A stretch of DNA of 5,612 bases, from positions 1 to 5,612 of the forward strand of contig JAEDEG010000147.1 of NCBI GenBank assembly GCA_016293435.1, written 5' to 3'. How positions within the stretch are numbered: the first letter of the stretch is position 1; each line of letters opens with the position of its first letter. The position numbers were made by a program, and so were the translations under genes. The notes beneath the pieces were generated by a model that saw only the letters and a program-made list of their open reading frames with translations, searched no databases and was not told the origin of the DNA. Below are positions 1-5,369 of the stretch, piece after piece. Source of the DNA: Clostridia bacterium (GTDB lineage Bacteria > Bacillota > Clostridia > UMGS1810).

Positions 1-9
1 CATTTAATT

Positions 10-41
10 TTTTCAGTGGGAGTTCAATCTCCCACTGAAAA
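10..41. repeat. Perfect 13-bp inverted repeat (stable hairpin)
   Basis: The arms at 10-22 and 29-41 are perfect reverse complements around a 6-nt loop (TTCAAT), with the core CAGTGGGAG/CTCCCACTG. Neither strand has a T-run after the stem: T residues precede the stem and A residues follow it, so this is not a typical intrinsic terminator. It could be the 3' end hairpin of an upstream transcript, a protein site, or a copy of a dispersed palindromic repeat. The window alone cannot decide. Confidence 0.6.
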
Positions 42-80
42 CGTTGAATGACGCTGCTTTGCCGCTTATTGAATAACTGA

Positions 81-109
81 TTCACAAAATCTGAATTAAA
101 AATTAAATT
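81..109 (+). promoter_or_regulatory. Candidate enolase promoter
   Basis: TTCACA (81-86, 5 of 6 to the sigma-A -35 consensus) is followed after exactly 17 bp by TAAATT (104-109, 4 of 6 to the -10 consensus). Transcription would begin near 116, at the foot of the 114-149 hairpin, which would then form the very 5' end of the eno mRNA. The region is AT-rich, so chance matches are likely and this is a tentative call. Confidence 0.35.
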
Positions 110-113
110 TTGT

Positions 114-150
114 AAAAAATACATATATCTTACGGTATATGTATTTTTTT
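114..150 (+). terminator. AU-rich hairpin with U-tract just before the eno ribosome site
   Basis: Bases 114-129 pair with 134-149 (16 bp including one T-G wobble) around a TTAC loop, and the right arm runs into seven T residues (144-150). The shape is that of an intrinsic terminator, although the stem is almost entirely A-U. It ends 10 nt before the enolase Shine-Dalgarno sequence. It may terminate readthrough from the left, act as a leader attenuator, or be a 5' stabilising hairpin if transcription starts near 116. Confidence 0.45.
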
Positions 151-160
151 ATTTTTAACA

Positions 161-166
161 AGGAGG
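161..166 (+). promoter_or_regulatory. Ribosome binding site that fixes the eno start
   Basis: AGGAGG at 161-166 lies 8 nt before the GTG at 175. It is the only good Shine-Dalgarno sequence in the leader, so it selects the GTG over the in-frame ATG at 139, which lies inside the upstream hairpin and has no ribosome site. Confidence 0.85.
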
Positions 167-174
167 TATTTGTT

Positions 175-1464
175 GTGAAACAGTATATTGAAATTTTGGA
201 TGTATATGCCAGAGAAATTCTCGATTCGAGAGGGAACCCCACCGTTGAAGCCGAGGTTATATGCGACGGCGGATATGTGGGCAGGGCGGCTGTTCCGTCG
301 GGTGCATCCACCGGAGAGCACGAAGCGGTGGAAAAAAGAGACGAAGATAAATCAAGATATATGGGCAAGGGTGTTCTCGATGCCGTTGAAGCAATCAACA
401 CGGTCATATCCGACAAAATATCAGGCATGAATGTCCTCGACCAGCTTCTTATAGACAAAACTCTCATCGAGCTCGACGGCACCGAAAATAAGGGCCGTCT
501 GGGTGCAAACGCAGTGCTTGCCGTTTCGCTGGCATGTGCCAAGGCGGGTGCGTCAGCACTTGGCGTGGGACTCTATACCTATGTGGGCGGCAGTCAGGCA
601 AACGTTTTGCCCGTCCCAATGATGAATATATTAAACGGCGGTGCTCATGCCAACAACAATATAGATATTCAGGAATTTATGATTATGCCCGTTGGCGCGC
701 CCTCGTTCAAAGAGGGACTGCGAATGTGTGCCGAGGTGTTTCATTGCCTAAAATCTGTTTTGTCCAAAAAAGGACTCATTACCTCTGTGGGTGATGAGGG
801 CGGTTTTGCTCCTGCTCTCGAAAAGGACGAGGATGCGCTTGATCTCATTTGTGAATCAATCAGGGAAGCGGGCTACAATACCAACACAGATTTCAAAATT
901 GCCATAGATGCCGCCTCCTCCGAGTGGGCAGAGGGCGACAGATACAAAATGCCAAAAGCAGGCATTTCCTTTTCAAAGGAAGAGCTCGTTAATTTTTGGG
1001 TTACCCTTTGTGATAAATATCCCATAATCTCCATTGAGGATGCCGTGGGCGAAAACGACTGGGAAGCATGGGAAATGATCACCTCAAGGCTTGGCAAAAA
1101 AATCCAGCTCGTTGGCGATGACCTCTTTGTGACCAACAGCAAAAGGCTCAAAACCGGCATAGAGCGCAGTGTTGCCAATTCAATTCTCATAAAGGTAAAT
1201 CAAATAGGCACCCTTTCGGAGACTGCAGAGGCCATAGCCATGGCAGTGCGTCACGGCTACACAACCGTTATGAGTCACCGCTCGGGCGAAACCGAGGATA
1301 CAACCATTGCAGACCTTGCAGTTGCCTTTGGATGCGGTCAGATAAAGAGCGGTGCACCGTCAAGATCTGACAGATGCGCAAAATACAACAGACTTCTGCG
1401 CATTGAGGATGAGCTTGACGAAGTTTCGGTATATAACGGTATTGACAGCTTTTATAATCTTTAA
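175..1464 (+). CDS. eno: Enolase (phosphopyruvate hydratase)
   Basis: Enolase interconverts 2-phosphoglycerate and phosphoenolpyruvate with water release in cytoplasmic glycolysis and gluconeogenesis, using Mg2+. From the GTG start the protein is 429 residues, the normal bacterial length. The N-terminal capping domain begins with EILDSRGNPTVE (residues 14-25) and includes the mobile-loop serine Ser42 (PSGAST). The barrel domain carries the expected active-site residues by motif: His158 and Glu167 (GGAH, QEF), Glu208 (GDEGG), metal ligands Asp245, Glu288 (SIED) and Asp315 (GDD), the base Lys340 (LIKVNQIG), His368-Arg369-Ser370 (MSHRSGETED) and Lys391 (GQIKSGAPSR). All are intact, so it should be active. 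Unlike many Bacillota, where eno follows gap-pgk-tpi-gpm, here it has its own leader and terminator; what lies left of the window is unknown. The 12-residue longer frame from ATG 139 is rejected for lack of a ribosome site. Confidence 0.98.
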   Translation: MKQYIEILDVYAREILDSRGNPTVEAEVICDGGYVGRAAVPSGASTGEHEAVEKRDEDKSRYMGKGVLDAVEAINTVISDKISGMNVLDQLLIDKTLIELDGTENKGRLGANAVLAVSLACAKAGASALGVGLYTYVGGSQANVLPVPMMNILNGGAHANNNIDIQEFMIMPVGAPSFKEGLRMCAEVFHCLKSVLSKKGLITSVGDEGGFAPALEKDEDALDLICESIREAGYNTNTDFKIAIDAASSEWAEGDRYKMPKAGISFSKEELVNFWVTLCDKYPIISIEDAVGENDWEAWEMITSRLGKKIQLVGDDLFVTNSKRLKTGIERSVANSILIKVNQIGTLSETAEAIAMAVRHGYTTVMSHRSGETEDTTIADLAVAFGCGQIKSGAPSRSDRCAKYNRLLRIEDELDEVSVYNGIDSFYNL

Positions 1465-1552
1465 TAATTAAATTCTTGCAAATTAAAAGCAATTGTATTG
1501 TAAATAATGCCGTTTTCCCAAATATTGCAACCTGCATGCCTACGGAATAAAT

Positions 1553-1596
1553 AAAAAACGCGAAGAAGCTTCAAAATAAGGCTCTTCGCGTTTTTT
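1553..1596. terminator. Bidirectional intrinsic terminator between convergent genes
   Basis: AAAAAACGCGAAGA (1553-1566) pairs with TCTTCGCGTTTTTT (1583-1596), and after one bulged A two more G-C pairs form (1568-1569 with 1581-1582). The GC-rich core is flanked by six A and six T residues, so RNA from either strand has a hairpin followed by a U-run. It lies about 90 nt after the enolase stop and about 25 nt after the hydrolase stop, serving both. The 88 bp between the enolase stop and this element show nothing else. Confidence 0.92.
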
Positions 1597-1621
1597 CAGC
1601 ACATCAATTATTACACAGGCT

Positions 1622-3580
1622 TTATACCGTCTTAATCCATACAGCCATCTTACTTTCGTCACTCCAGAGCTTACCTGCAGATGCATAGTCGGTAACTGTC
1701 ATTTTGCTTCCGTCTTTAAGCAAAACCTCAAACTCGGCAATGTGTTCATATGGGGCTTTGTCTGCCGTGGGCTCTGCCGCATCCGCATATCCGTTTTCGT
1801 CTGCTGCAATGCTCACAGCATCGTCAACGCTGTAGCCGAGGCGGTTATCCTGTGAAAGCATAAGAGGCCCCCGACGCAGTGCAATATGATTTTTGGCTTT
1901 GGGGTCTTCCTTGTCAAAAAACGGTACAACATAGTTGTATTCCCAGCACACATCATTCATAAGCACCTGCGAACCGTAAGGTATGGGATGTATAACCTTT
2001 GTTCTCATATCAAAAGATATTTCGATTTTGTCATTCGCCCTCCAGTGCTTTTCGAGGCATATATATCCTTTGGTGCTTTCCTTTTTTTTGCCGTTTACCC
2101 ACACATCGGTTATTTCGCTCCATTCGGGGTTTCTGAGCTTTATTTCAAAGACTTCGTCAACCTCACCGCCAAGATTTATTTCTATACTGCCGCCTCTCGG
2201 ATAGGAGGTTGAGGTTGTAAATATTATTTTTTTATCCGAGGGTGTTGCAGCGGTTATGCTTCCGTTTATATACATATTCATGGCAAATCCGTTTTTGGTT
2301 GTGAGCAAATGCAGCTTAGGAACAAGCCCTATCCCGGCTGCACCAATGCAGGCACAGCAGCCGTAATAATAACCGCCCTTCAATTTTAACAGGCCGCCAA
2401 TCCTAATTCCGCGTCTTCCGGCGGTCAGCGGCGAGTAGCTGTCAAAGGGGAGAGGCTCAAAGCGAAGATCTGTATGGCTTGTTTTTATTGACGGGTCAAT
2501 AATCTTTTCGGTATTTATACTTCCGAGATATGCATTGTAAAAAGAGGTTTCAAAGGCATCTGCATATTTGGGATTACCGGTCAAAATCAGCATCTGATAC
2601 ATAAACTTCATCATAGTAACGGTAACGCAGGTTTCCTGACATACTTCCCCGTTTGAAGTGTTTGCCTGTCTTACTGTTGAATGGTCAAACAGCTCATGCG
2701 TACATCCGCAGCATCCAATAACCGTAAAATCGCTTTCAAGCACCTTGTCGGCAAATTTTATGACTGCTTTTTTGTATTTTTCTTCTCCGGTAACGCGATA
2801 ATATTCCAATATACCTTCAAAATAAGATATCATTTCGTATGCCTTGGTTACCGGATATTGATAAGGATAAAGACCGTCTTTTATCGCATAGTCAACAAGA
2901 TTTGCAACATCAATGCCGCCTGTTTCGGCAATGTATTTTGCAAAATCGAGATATTTTTGCTTTTTGGTAATGGAATACAGCCTTACTACAGGCTCTAAAA
3001 TTGAAGACGAATTAAGACCTCTCCAGTTGTCGGAGGTACTTGTGATCGGAAGCCTTCCGTATTCTTTGGAGCCTATTTTACTTATGATATAATCGGTGTG
3101 GGCTTCCATTACTGAGATTATTTTTGCCGAAAGCTTTGTGTCTGTACATATGTCAAGATAGTACTCAAGCCCCAGCAAAACGTATTTTCTGCACCACATA
3201 TCCCAGCCTCTGAATTCGTGGCTTTTGGCATATGTACTTATGCGTCCGTCACTGTCGGCAGTGCTAATCAAATCGCACACTGTTTTTGTCAGCACTTCAT
3301 AAAGCTTTTCATTTTTGGTGTATGAATACACAAGGCATGCGCCTCTCATCATTTTGCCCCAGTATTCACCTCTCCAGCCGTTTTCAAAATCTGCATCAAA
3401 GGTAAACTGTTCGGTAAATCTTTGCCATATTGCAGTGTTTAGCAGCTGAAAATTCTCAATAAATTTTGCCGCCTTGTCAACAAATCCGTTGTAGGCGTAT
3501 TGATTGCTATGGTCGGCAAACATCACATCGGTCAAAAGTCTCGGATAATATGCTGTATTTTCTTTATACAATTTTTTCAT
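1622..3580 (-). CDS. GH127/DUF1680-like glycoside hydrolase, probable beta-L-arabinofuranosidase
   Basis: This 652-residue protein resembles the GH127 (DUF1680) clan: an alpha/alpha barrel in roughly the first 430 residues, then beta-sandwich domains. The best evidence is the Zn-thiolate site. In Bifidobacterium HypBA1, Glu338, Cys340, Cys417 and Cys418 bind zinc, Cys417 is the nucleophile and Glu322 the acid/base. Here GEVCQETC supplies Glu316 and Cys318, and YYYGCCAC supplies Cys408 and Cys409. Glu296 in THELF is the likely acid/base, though it sits 20 residues before Glu316 rather than 16. The sequence is divergent: the usual CCPxN after the Cys pair is CCACIG, so the sugar specificity is uncertain and a related family is possible. 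There is no signal peptide or membrane segment, so it should be cytoplasmic and act on imported oligosaccharides. The ATG start has GGAGG 8 nt upstream. An AraC regulator precedes it on the same strand. Confidence 0.75.
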   Translation of the reverse strand: MKKLYKENTAYYPRLLTDVMFADHSNQYAYNGFVDKAAKFIENFQLLNTAIWQRFTEQFTFDADFENGWRGEYWGKMMRGACLVYSYTKNEKLYEVLTKTVCDLISTADSDGRISTYAKSHEFRGWDMWCRKYVLLGLEYYLDICTDTKLSAKIISVMEAHTDYIISKIGSKEYGRLPITSTSDNWRGLNSSSILEPVVRLYSITKKQKYLDFAKYIAETGGIDVANLVDYAIKDGLYPYQYPVTKAYEMISYFEGILEYYRVTGEEKYKKAVIKFADKVLESDFTVIGCCGCTHELFDHSTVRQANTSNGEVCQETCVTVTMMKFMYQMLILTGNPKYADAFETSFYNAYLGSINTEKIIDPSIKTSHTDLRFEPLPFDSYSPLTAGRRGIRIGGLLKLKGGYYYGCCACIGAAGIGLVPKLHLLTTKNGFAMNMYINGSITAATPSDKKIIFTTSTSYPRGGSIEINLGGEVDEVFEIKLRNPEWSEITDVWVNGKKKESTKGYICLEKHWRANDKIEISFDMRTKVIHPIPYGSQVLMNDVCWEYNYVVPFFDKEDPKAKNHIALRRGPLMLSQDNRLGYSVDDAVSIAADENGYADAAEPTADKAPYEHIAEFEVLLKDGSKMTVTDYASAGKLWSDESKMAVWIKTV

Positions 3581-3627
3581 AAAAATCGCCTCCGTAAATT
3601 AATTATATCCTTAATTTACGGAGGCGA
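3581..3627 (-). terminator. Perfect 17-bp inverted repeat with U-tail, burying the hydrolase ribosome site
   Basis: The arms 3586-3602 and 3611-3627 are exact reverse complements around an 8-nt loop. Read on the minus strand, the second arm ends in GGAGGCGA followed by TTTTT and the ATG of the hydrolase. RNA entering from araC would form a strong hairpin with a U-tail, so it should terminate. The same stem pairs away the GGAGG (3589-3593) used to translate the hydrolase. The repeat also straddles the local promoter, so it could equally be an operator in DNA. Confidence 0.75.
3589..3593 (-). promoter_or_regulatory. Ribosome binding site of the GH127-like gene
   Basis: Minus-strand GGAGG sits 8 nt before the ATG at 3580 and fixes that start. 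It is unusual because it lies wholly inside the second arm of the 17-bp inverted repeat, so its accessibility should depend on where the transcript begins. Confidence 0.85.
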
Positions 3628-3630
3628 CAA
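3602..3630 (-). promoter_or_regulatory. Predicted promoter of the GH127-like gene
   Basis: On the minus strand TTGTCG (3625-3630, 4 of 6 to the -35 consensus) is followed after 17 bp by a perfect TATAAT (3602-3607). The expected start, near 3595, would give a leader of only about 15 nt beginning just before the Shine-Dalgarno sequence. The 17-bp inverted repeat covers most of the spacer on one side and the initiation region on the other, so a protein bound to it would block the promoter. Confidence 0.6.
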
Positions 3631-3636
3631 TACCAT

Positions 3637-3651
3637 ATTTCTGTATGAAAT
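3637..3651. promoter_or_regulatory. Small dyad upstream of the hydrolase promoter, possible regulator site
   Basis: ATTTC-TGTAT-GAAAT is a perfect 5-bp inverted repeat with a 5-bp spacer, ending 6 bp upstream of the predicted -35 box and abutting the araC stop. That position suits an activator contacting polymerase, and the adjacent gene encodes an AraC-family protein. However, AraC proteins more often bind direct repeats, and a 10-base dyad in AT-rich DNA may be chance. Confidence 0.25.
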
Positions 3652-4497
3652 CTAACTTTTTCTACTTTTTCTGTATTCAAGGGGTGTCCGGTTCATATGC
3701 TTTTTAAAATATTTGTAAAATCGCACGCTGTCATCATATCCCACCTTGCGTCCGATTTCTTCTACCGACATATTCGTATCTGACAAAAGCCTTGCACTCT
3801 CGCCGATTCGCTTCTTTTGAATGTATTCGGTAACGGTTGTGCCAAAGCATTCCTTAAATATTCGGCTGAAATATTTTGGCGAATAAAAGCATTTTTCCGC
3901 AAGAGACTGCAGCGTGATTTTTTCGCTCAGATGCTCTGATATATATGCAGTGATATCCCCGAGCTCTTTGCCAAAGCCGGACTCACATCTGAACATACTT
4001 CTGAATATGTATGTGAGCAGCACAACCGCATATGCTCCCAGCACCGTTTGACTGCCGGCAAGCTTTGAATTGTATTCTTCATACATTTTTAGTATCAGAG
4101 GTTCGGGGTGGTTTATGTCGTTTATATCAAAATGCATATACGGTGATGCAGTGTCTTCATATGCAAACTCCTCAAAGGCTGTCAGCGAAAGCATCTCAAA
4201 TGCATTGTCTGTATCTATGAGCTTATCGCTTATTGCTTCGGGTCTTATCAGAACATTGTAATATGTCAGATTTTCTGAGTCGAACGAATGTGTCTGACCG
4301 TAGTTTATAAACATCAGCGAGCCGCGCTTTACAGGGTATTCAACGTTATCGATTCTCTGAACACCGCTTCCTGAAAAGATATACACAATTTCTATAAAAT
4401 TGTGAGTGTGCACCGGAGTGGGATGGTTTTCGATATTTTTGGTAATCTTTATAAGCTCACCGTTTTCAAAAAAGTTCTGATGAGTATATTCACGCAT
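3652..4497 (-). CDS. AraC-family transcriptional regulator with N-terminal cupin sensor
   Basis: The protein is 281 residues, usual for two-domain AraC regulators. Residues about 15-90 form a cupin (AraC_binding) domain with the typical HTHNFIE stretch (His30, His32, Glu36) and His70, expected to bind a small ligand, often a sugar. Residues about 182-277 are the DNA-binding domain with two helix-turn-helix units: the first at about 194-219 (ITLQSLAEKCFYSPKYFSRI and onward), the second at about 243-277 with the family signature IGRKVGYDD...FKKH...TPLEYRK. The ATG start has GGAGG (4509-4513) 11 nt upstream, inside the end of the CYTH gene, which stops 6 bp before. The next gene on the strand is the GH127-like hydrolase, its most likely target, probably as a sugar-responsive activator. 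The ligand is not known. Confidence 0.93.
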   Translation of the reverse strand: MREYTHQNFFENGELIKITKNIENHPTPVHTHNFIEIVYIFSGSGVQRIDNVEYPVKRGSLMFINYGQTHSFDSENLTYYNVLIRPEAISDKLIDTDNAFEMLSLTAFEEFAYEDTASPYMHFDINDINHPEPLILKMYEEYNSKLAGSQTVLGAYAVVLLTYIFRSMFRCESGFGKELGDITAYISEHLSEKITLQSLAEKCFYSPKYFSRIFKECFGTTVTEYIQKKRIGESARLLSDTNMSVEEIGRKVGYDDSVRFYKYFKKHMNRTPLEYRKSRKS

Positions 4498-4503
4498 TTT
4501 ATA

Positions 4504-4989
4504 CTATTCCTCCGGTTTGCCGAGCCGAGCCAGCGCAGTATTTTTGTATCTGTGGTCAAATGACACATCCTTTATGGCCCATTCAGGGTCAGGATAGCTC
4601 ATTGCCGCCTCTTCGCTGGGAAACTCTATTTCCATGTAGCATAGCCCGTTGAGACTGCCGTCAAATATGTCAAATTCCATTGTGTATCCGTCATGCTTTA
4701 TGCAATAGCGTGTTTTTGATACAACATTTCCCTCGGTCTTGCGCATCAGATCATCGTATTGCTCTTTTGTGATTTCAAGCTCAAATTCCGTCCTCGAAAG
4801 AGAGCTCTTTTTTGGCTTTGATTTTACACACAATACAAAATTTTTGTCATTGGTGCTTCTTATGCGTATAGTGGGCGAAAAGCTTATGTATGCCTGTTTC
4901 ATTTTGTGCGGTGTCTCCTTTGACAGATCAAAGGGGATTTTGTCTTTGTCGACAAGCCATTTTCTTTCTATTTCTTTTGGAGTATTCAC
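4504..4989 (-). CDS. CYTH-domain protein, probable triphosphate tunnel metalloenzyme
   Basis: CYTH proteins fold into an eight-stranded beta tunnel binding triphosphates and divalent metal; small bacterial members are mostly inorganic triphosphatases, others thiamine-triphosphatases or class IV adenylate cyclases. From the GTG at 4989 this is 161 residues, about the usual size. The N-terminal ExExK signature is EIERK (Glu6, Glu8, Lys10). Further tunnel motifs follow in order: TIRIR (Arg42, Arg44), KSK (56-58), ELEI (70-73), Arg94, EFDIFDG (105-111), MEIEF (119-123) and a C-terminal DHRYKNTALA (145-154). All charged positions expected for catalysis seem present, but the substrate cannot be read from sequence. 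GGAAGG (4997-5002) lies 7 nt before the GTG; a longer frame from 5037 adds 16 hydrophobic residues and reaches the tRNA terminator, so it is rejected. I see no clear promoter between the tRNA terminator and this gene. It likely forms an operon with the AraC gene. Confidence 0.9.
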   Translation of the reverse strand: MNTPKEIERKWLVDKDKIPFDLSKETPHKMKQAYISFSPTIRIRSTNDKNFVLCVKSKPKKSSLSRTEFELEITKEQYDDLMRKTEGNVVSKTRYCIKHDGYTMEFDIFDGSLNGLCYMEIEFPSEEAAMSYPDPEWAIKDVSFDHRYKNTALARLGKPEE

Positions 4990-4996
4990 ACAAACA

Positions 4997-5002
4997 CCTT
5001 CC
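4997..5002 (-). promoter_or_regulatory. Ribosome binding site that fixes the CYTH start
   Basis: Minus-strand GGAAGG is 7 nt upstream of the GTG at 4989. It places the CYTH signature EIERK at residues 6-10, which is the normal position for small CYTH proteins, and argues against the upstream in-frame ATG. Confidence 0.7.
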
Positions 5003-5032
5003 GTGAAATAATTTGACAAAACGATAATACAA

Positions 5033-5066
5033 AGCAAAAATCCCGTCTTTCGACAGGATTTTTGCT
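5033..5066 (-). terminator. Intrinsic terminator of tRNA-Glu
   Basis: Read on the minus strand, a 15-bp stem closes on a GAAA (GNRA) tetraloop, with arms 5052-5066 and 5033-5047. The one imperfect pair is a U-G wobble on this strand but an A-C mismatch on the other, and the GNRA loop also exists only on this strand, so the minus orientation is favoured. The stem starts 4 nt after the tRNA 3' end. The T-run is within the distal arm, followed by the T-rich sequence TTTGTATT. Confidence 0.85.
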
Positions 5067-5070
5067 ATTA

Positions 5071-5142
5071 TGACCCATACGGGAATCGAACCCATGATTG
5101 CGCCTTGAGAGGGCGCCGTCTTAACCGCTTGACCAATGGGCC
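5071..5142 (-). tRNA. tRNA-Glu, anticodon CTC
   Basis: The 72-nt cloverleaf folds completely: acceptor GGCCCAT with ATGGGTC (one G-U pair), a D arm with the GG dinucleotide, anticodon stem GCGCC/GGCGC with loop CTCTCAA, and a T arm with TTCGATT between ATGGG and CCCGT. The anticodon CTC (5107-5109) reads the glutamate codon GAG. The discriminator base is A and CCA is not encoded, so CCA must be added enzymatically. The body closely matches the standard Bacillota tRNA-Glu, in which the more common anticodon is TTC. It is a single tRNA gene with its own strong promoter and terminator. Confidence 0.97.
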
Positions 5143-5154
5143 ATACTTTTACCG

Positions 5155-5174
5155 GCAGATAAGTCCATATCTGC
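5155..5174 (-). other. Hairpin in the 5' leader of the tRNA-Glu precursor
   Basis: GCAGATA (5155-5161) and TATCTGC (5168-5174) pair in a 7-bp stem around a 6-nt loop. It lies between the predicted transcription start near 5181 and the mature tRNA 5' end, leaving about 12 nt of single strand before the RNase P cleavage point. There is no U-run, so it is not a terminator. It may simply keep the leader from pairing with the tRNA. Confidence 0.5.
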
Positions 5175-5187
5175 TTAACGATATATA

Positions 5188-5216
5188 ATTATATCAGCAT
5201 TGGCTCTGTTTGTCAA
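5188..5216 (-). promoter_or_regulatory. Full-consensus sigma-A promoter of tRNA-Glu
   Basis: On the minus strand TTGACA (5211-5216) and TATAAT (5188-5193) are both perfect and are separated by the optimal 17 bp. The spacer ends in TGA, giving an extended -10 (TGnTATAAT). A and T tracts lie directly upstream of the -35 box, resembling an UP element. This fits a strong constitutive stable-RNA promoter. Transcription should begin near 5181, about 40 nt before the tRNA. Confidence 0.95.
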
Positions 5217-5228
5217 GCTTTTTTTTAA

Positions 5229-5252
5229 AATTATTCTTTCCAATTATTCTTT
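5229..5252. repeat. Two direct copies of an 11-bp AT-rich motif
   Basis: AATTATTCTTT occurs at 5229-5239 and exactly again at 5242-5252, a 13-bp period, with further T-runs on both sides. The copies lie just upstream of the tRNA-Glu -35 box and may be part of an UP-like A-tract. The rest of 5253-5369, between this and the isomerase gene, holds no gene or convincing terminator that I can see. Confidence 0.45.
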
Positions 5253-5369
5253 TTTTCTATCCATTAAAATTTTACCCTTATGTGGTACTAACCCAAAAAT
5301 ATCAGACAGTCATCTCTAATACACGGCAGATGTGATGCGCTTGCTGCTGTTGACTTTTGGGAAAACTTT

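Noticed and set aside
139..174. A 12-residue N-terminal extension of enolase from an ATG at 139
   Set aside because: The ATG is inside the 114-149 hairpin, has no ribosome site, and enolases normally begin close to the EILDSRGNPTVE motif; the GTG at 175 has AGGAGG at ideal spacing.
873..1190. Antisense reading frame opposite enolase
   Set aside because: It overlaps fully with well-conserved enolase coding sequence and shows no recognisable domain or ribosome site.
1886..2998. Several plus-strand reading frames rich in Phe, Ile and Tyr opposite the hydrolase
   Set aside because: Their composition is what the complement of Lys/Glu/Asn-rich coding gives; they have no domain and the opposite frame is a coherent 652-residue enzyme.
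4990..5037. A longer CYTH protein starting at 5037 with a hydrophobic N-terminus resembling a signal peptide
   Set aside because: It would start within the base of the tRNA terminator, lacks a ribosome site, and displaces the ExExK motif from its usual N-terminal position.
5340..5368. Possible terminator after the isomerase stop
   Set aside because: The TTTT-GGG-AAAA pairing is only 4 bp of A-T and no stable GC stem with a U-run could be built.
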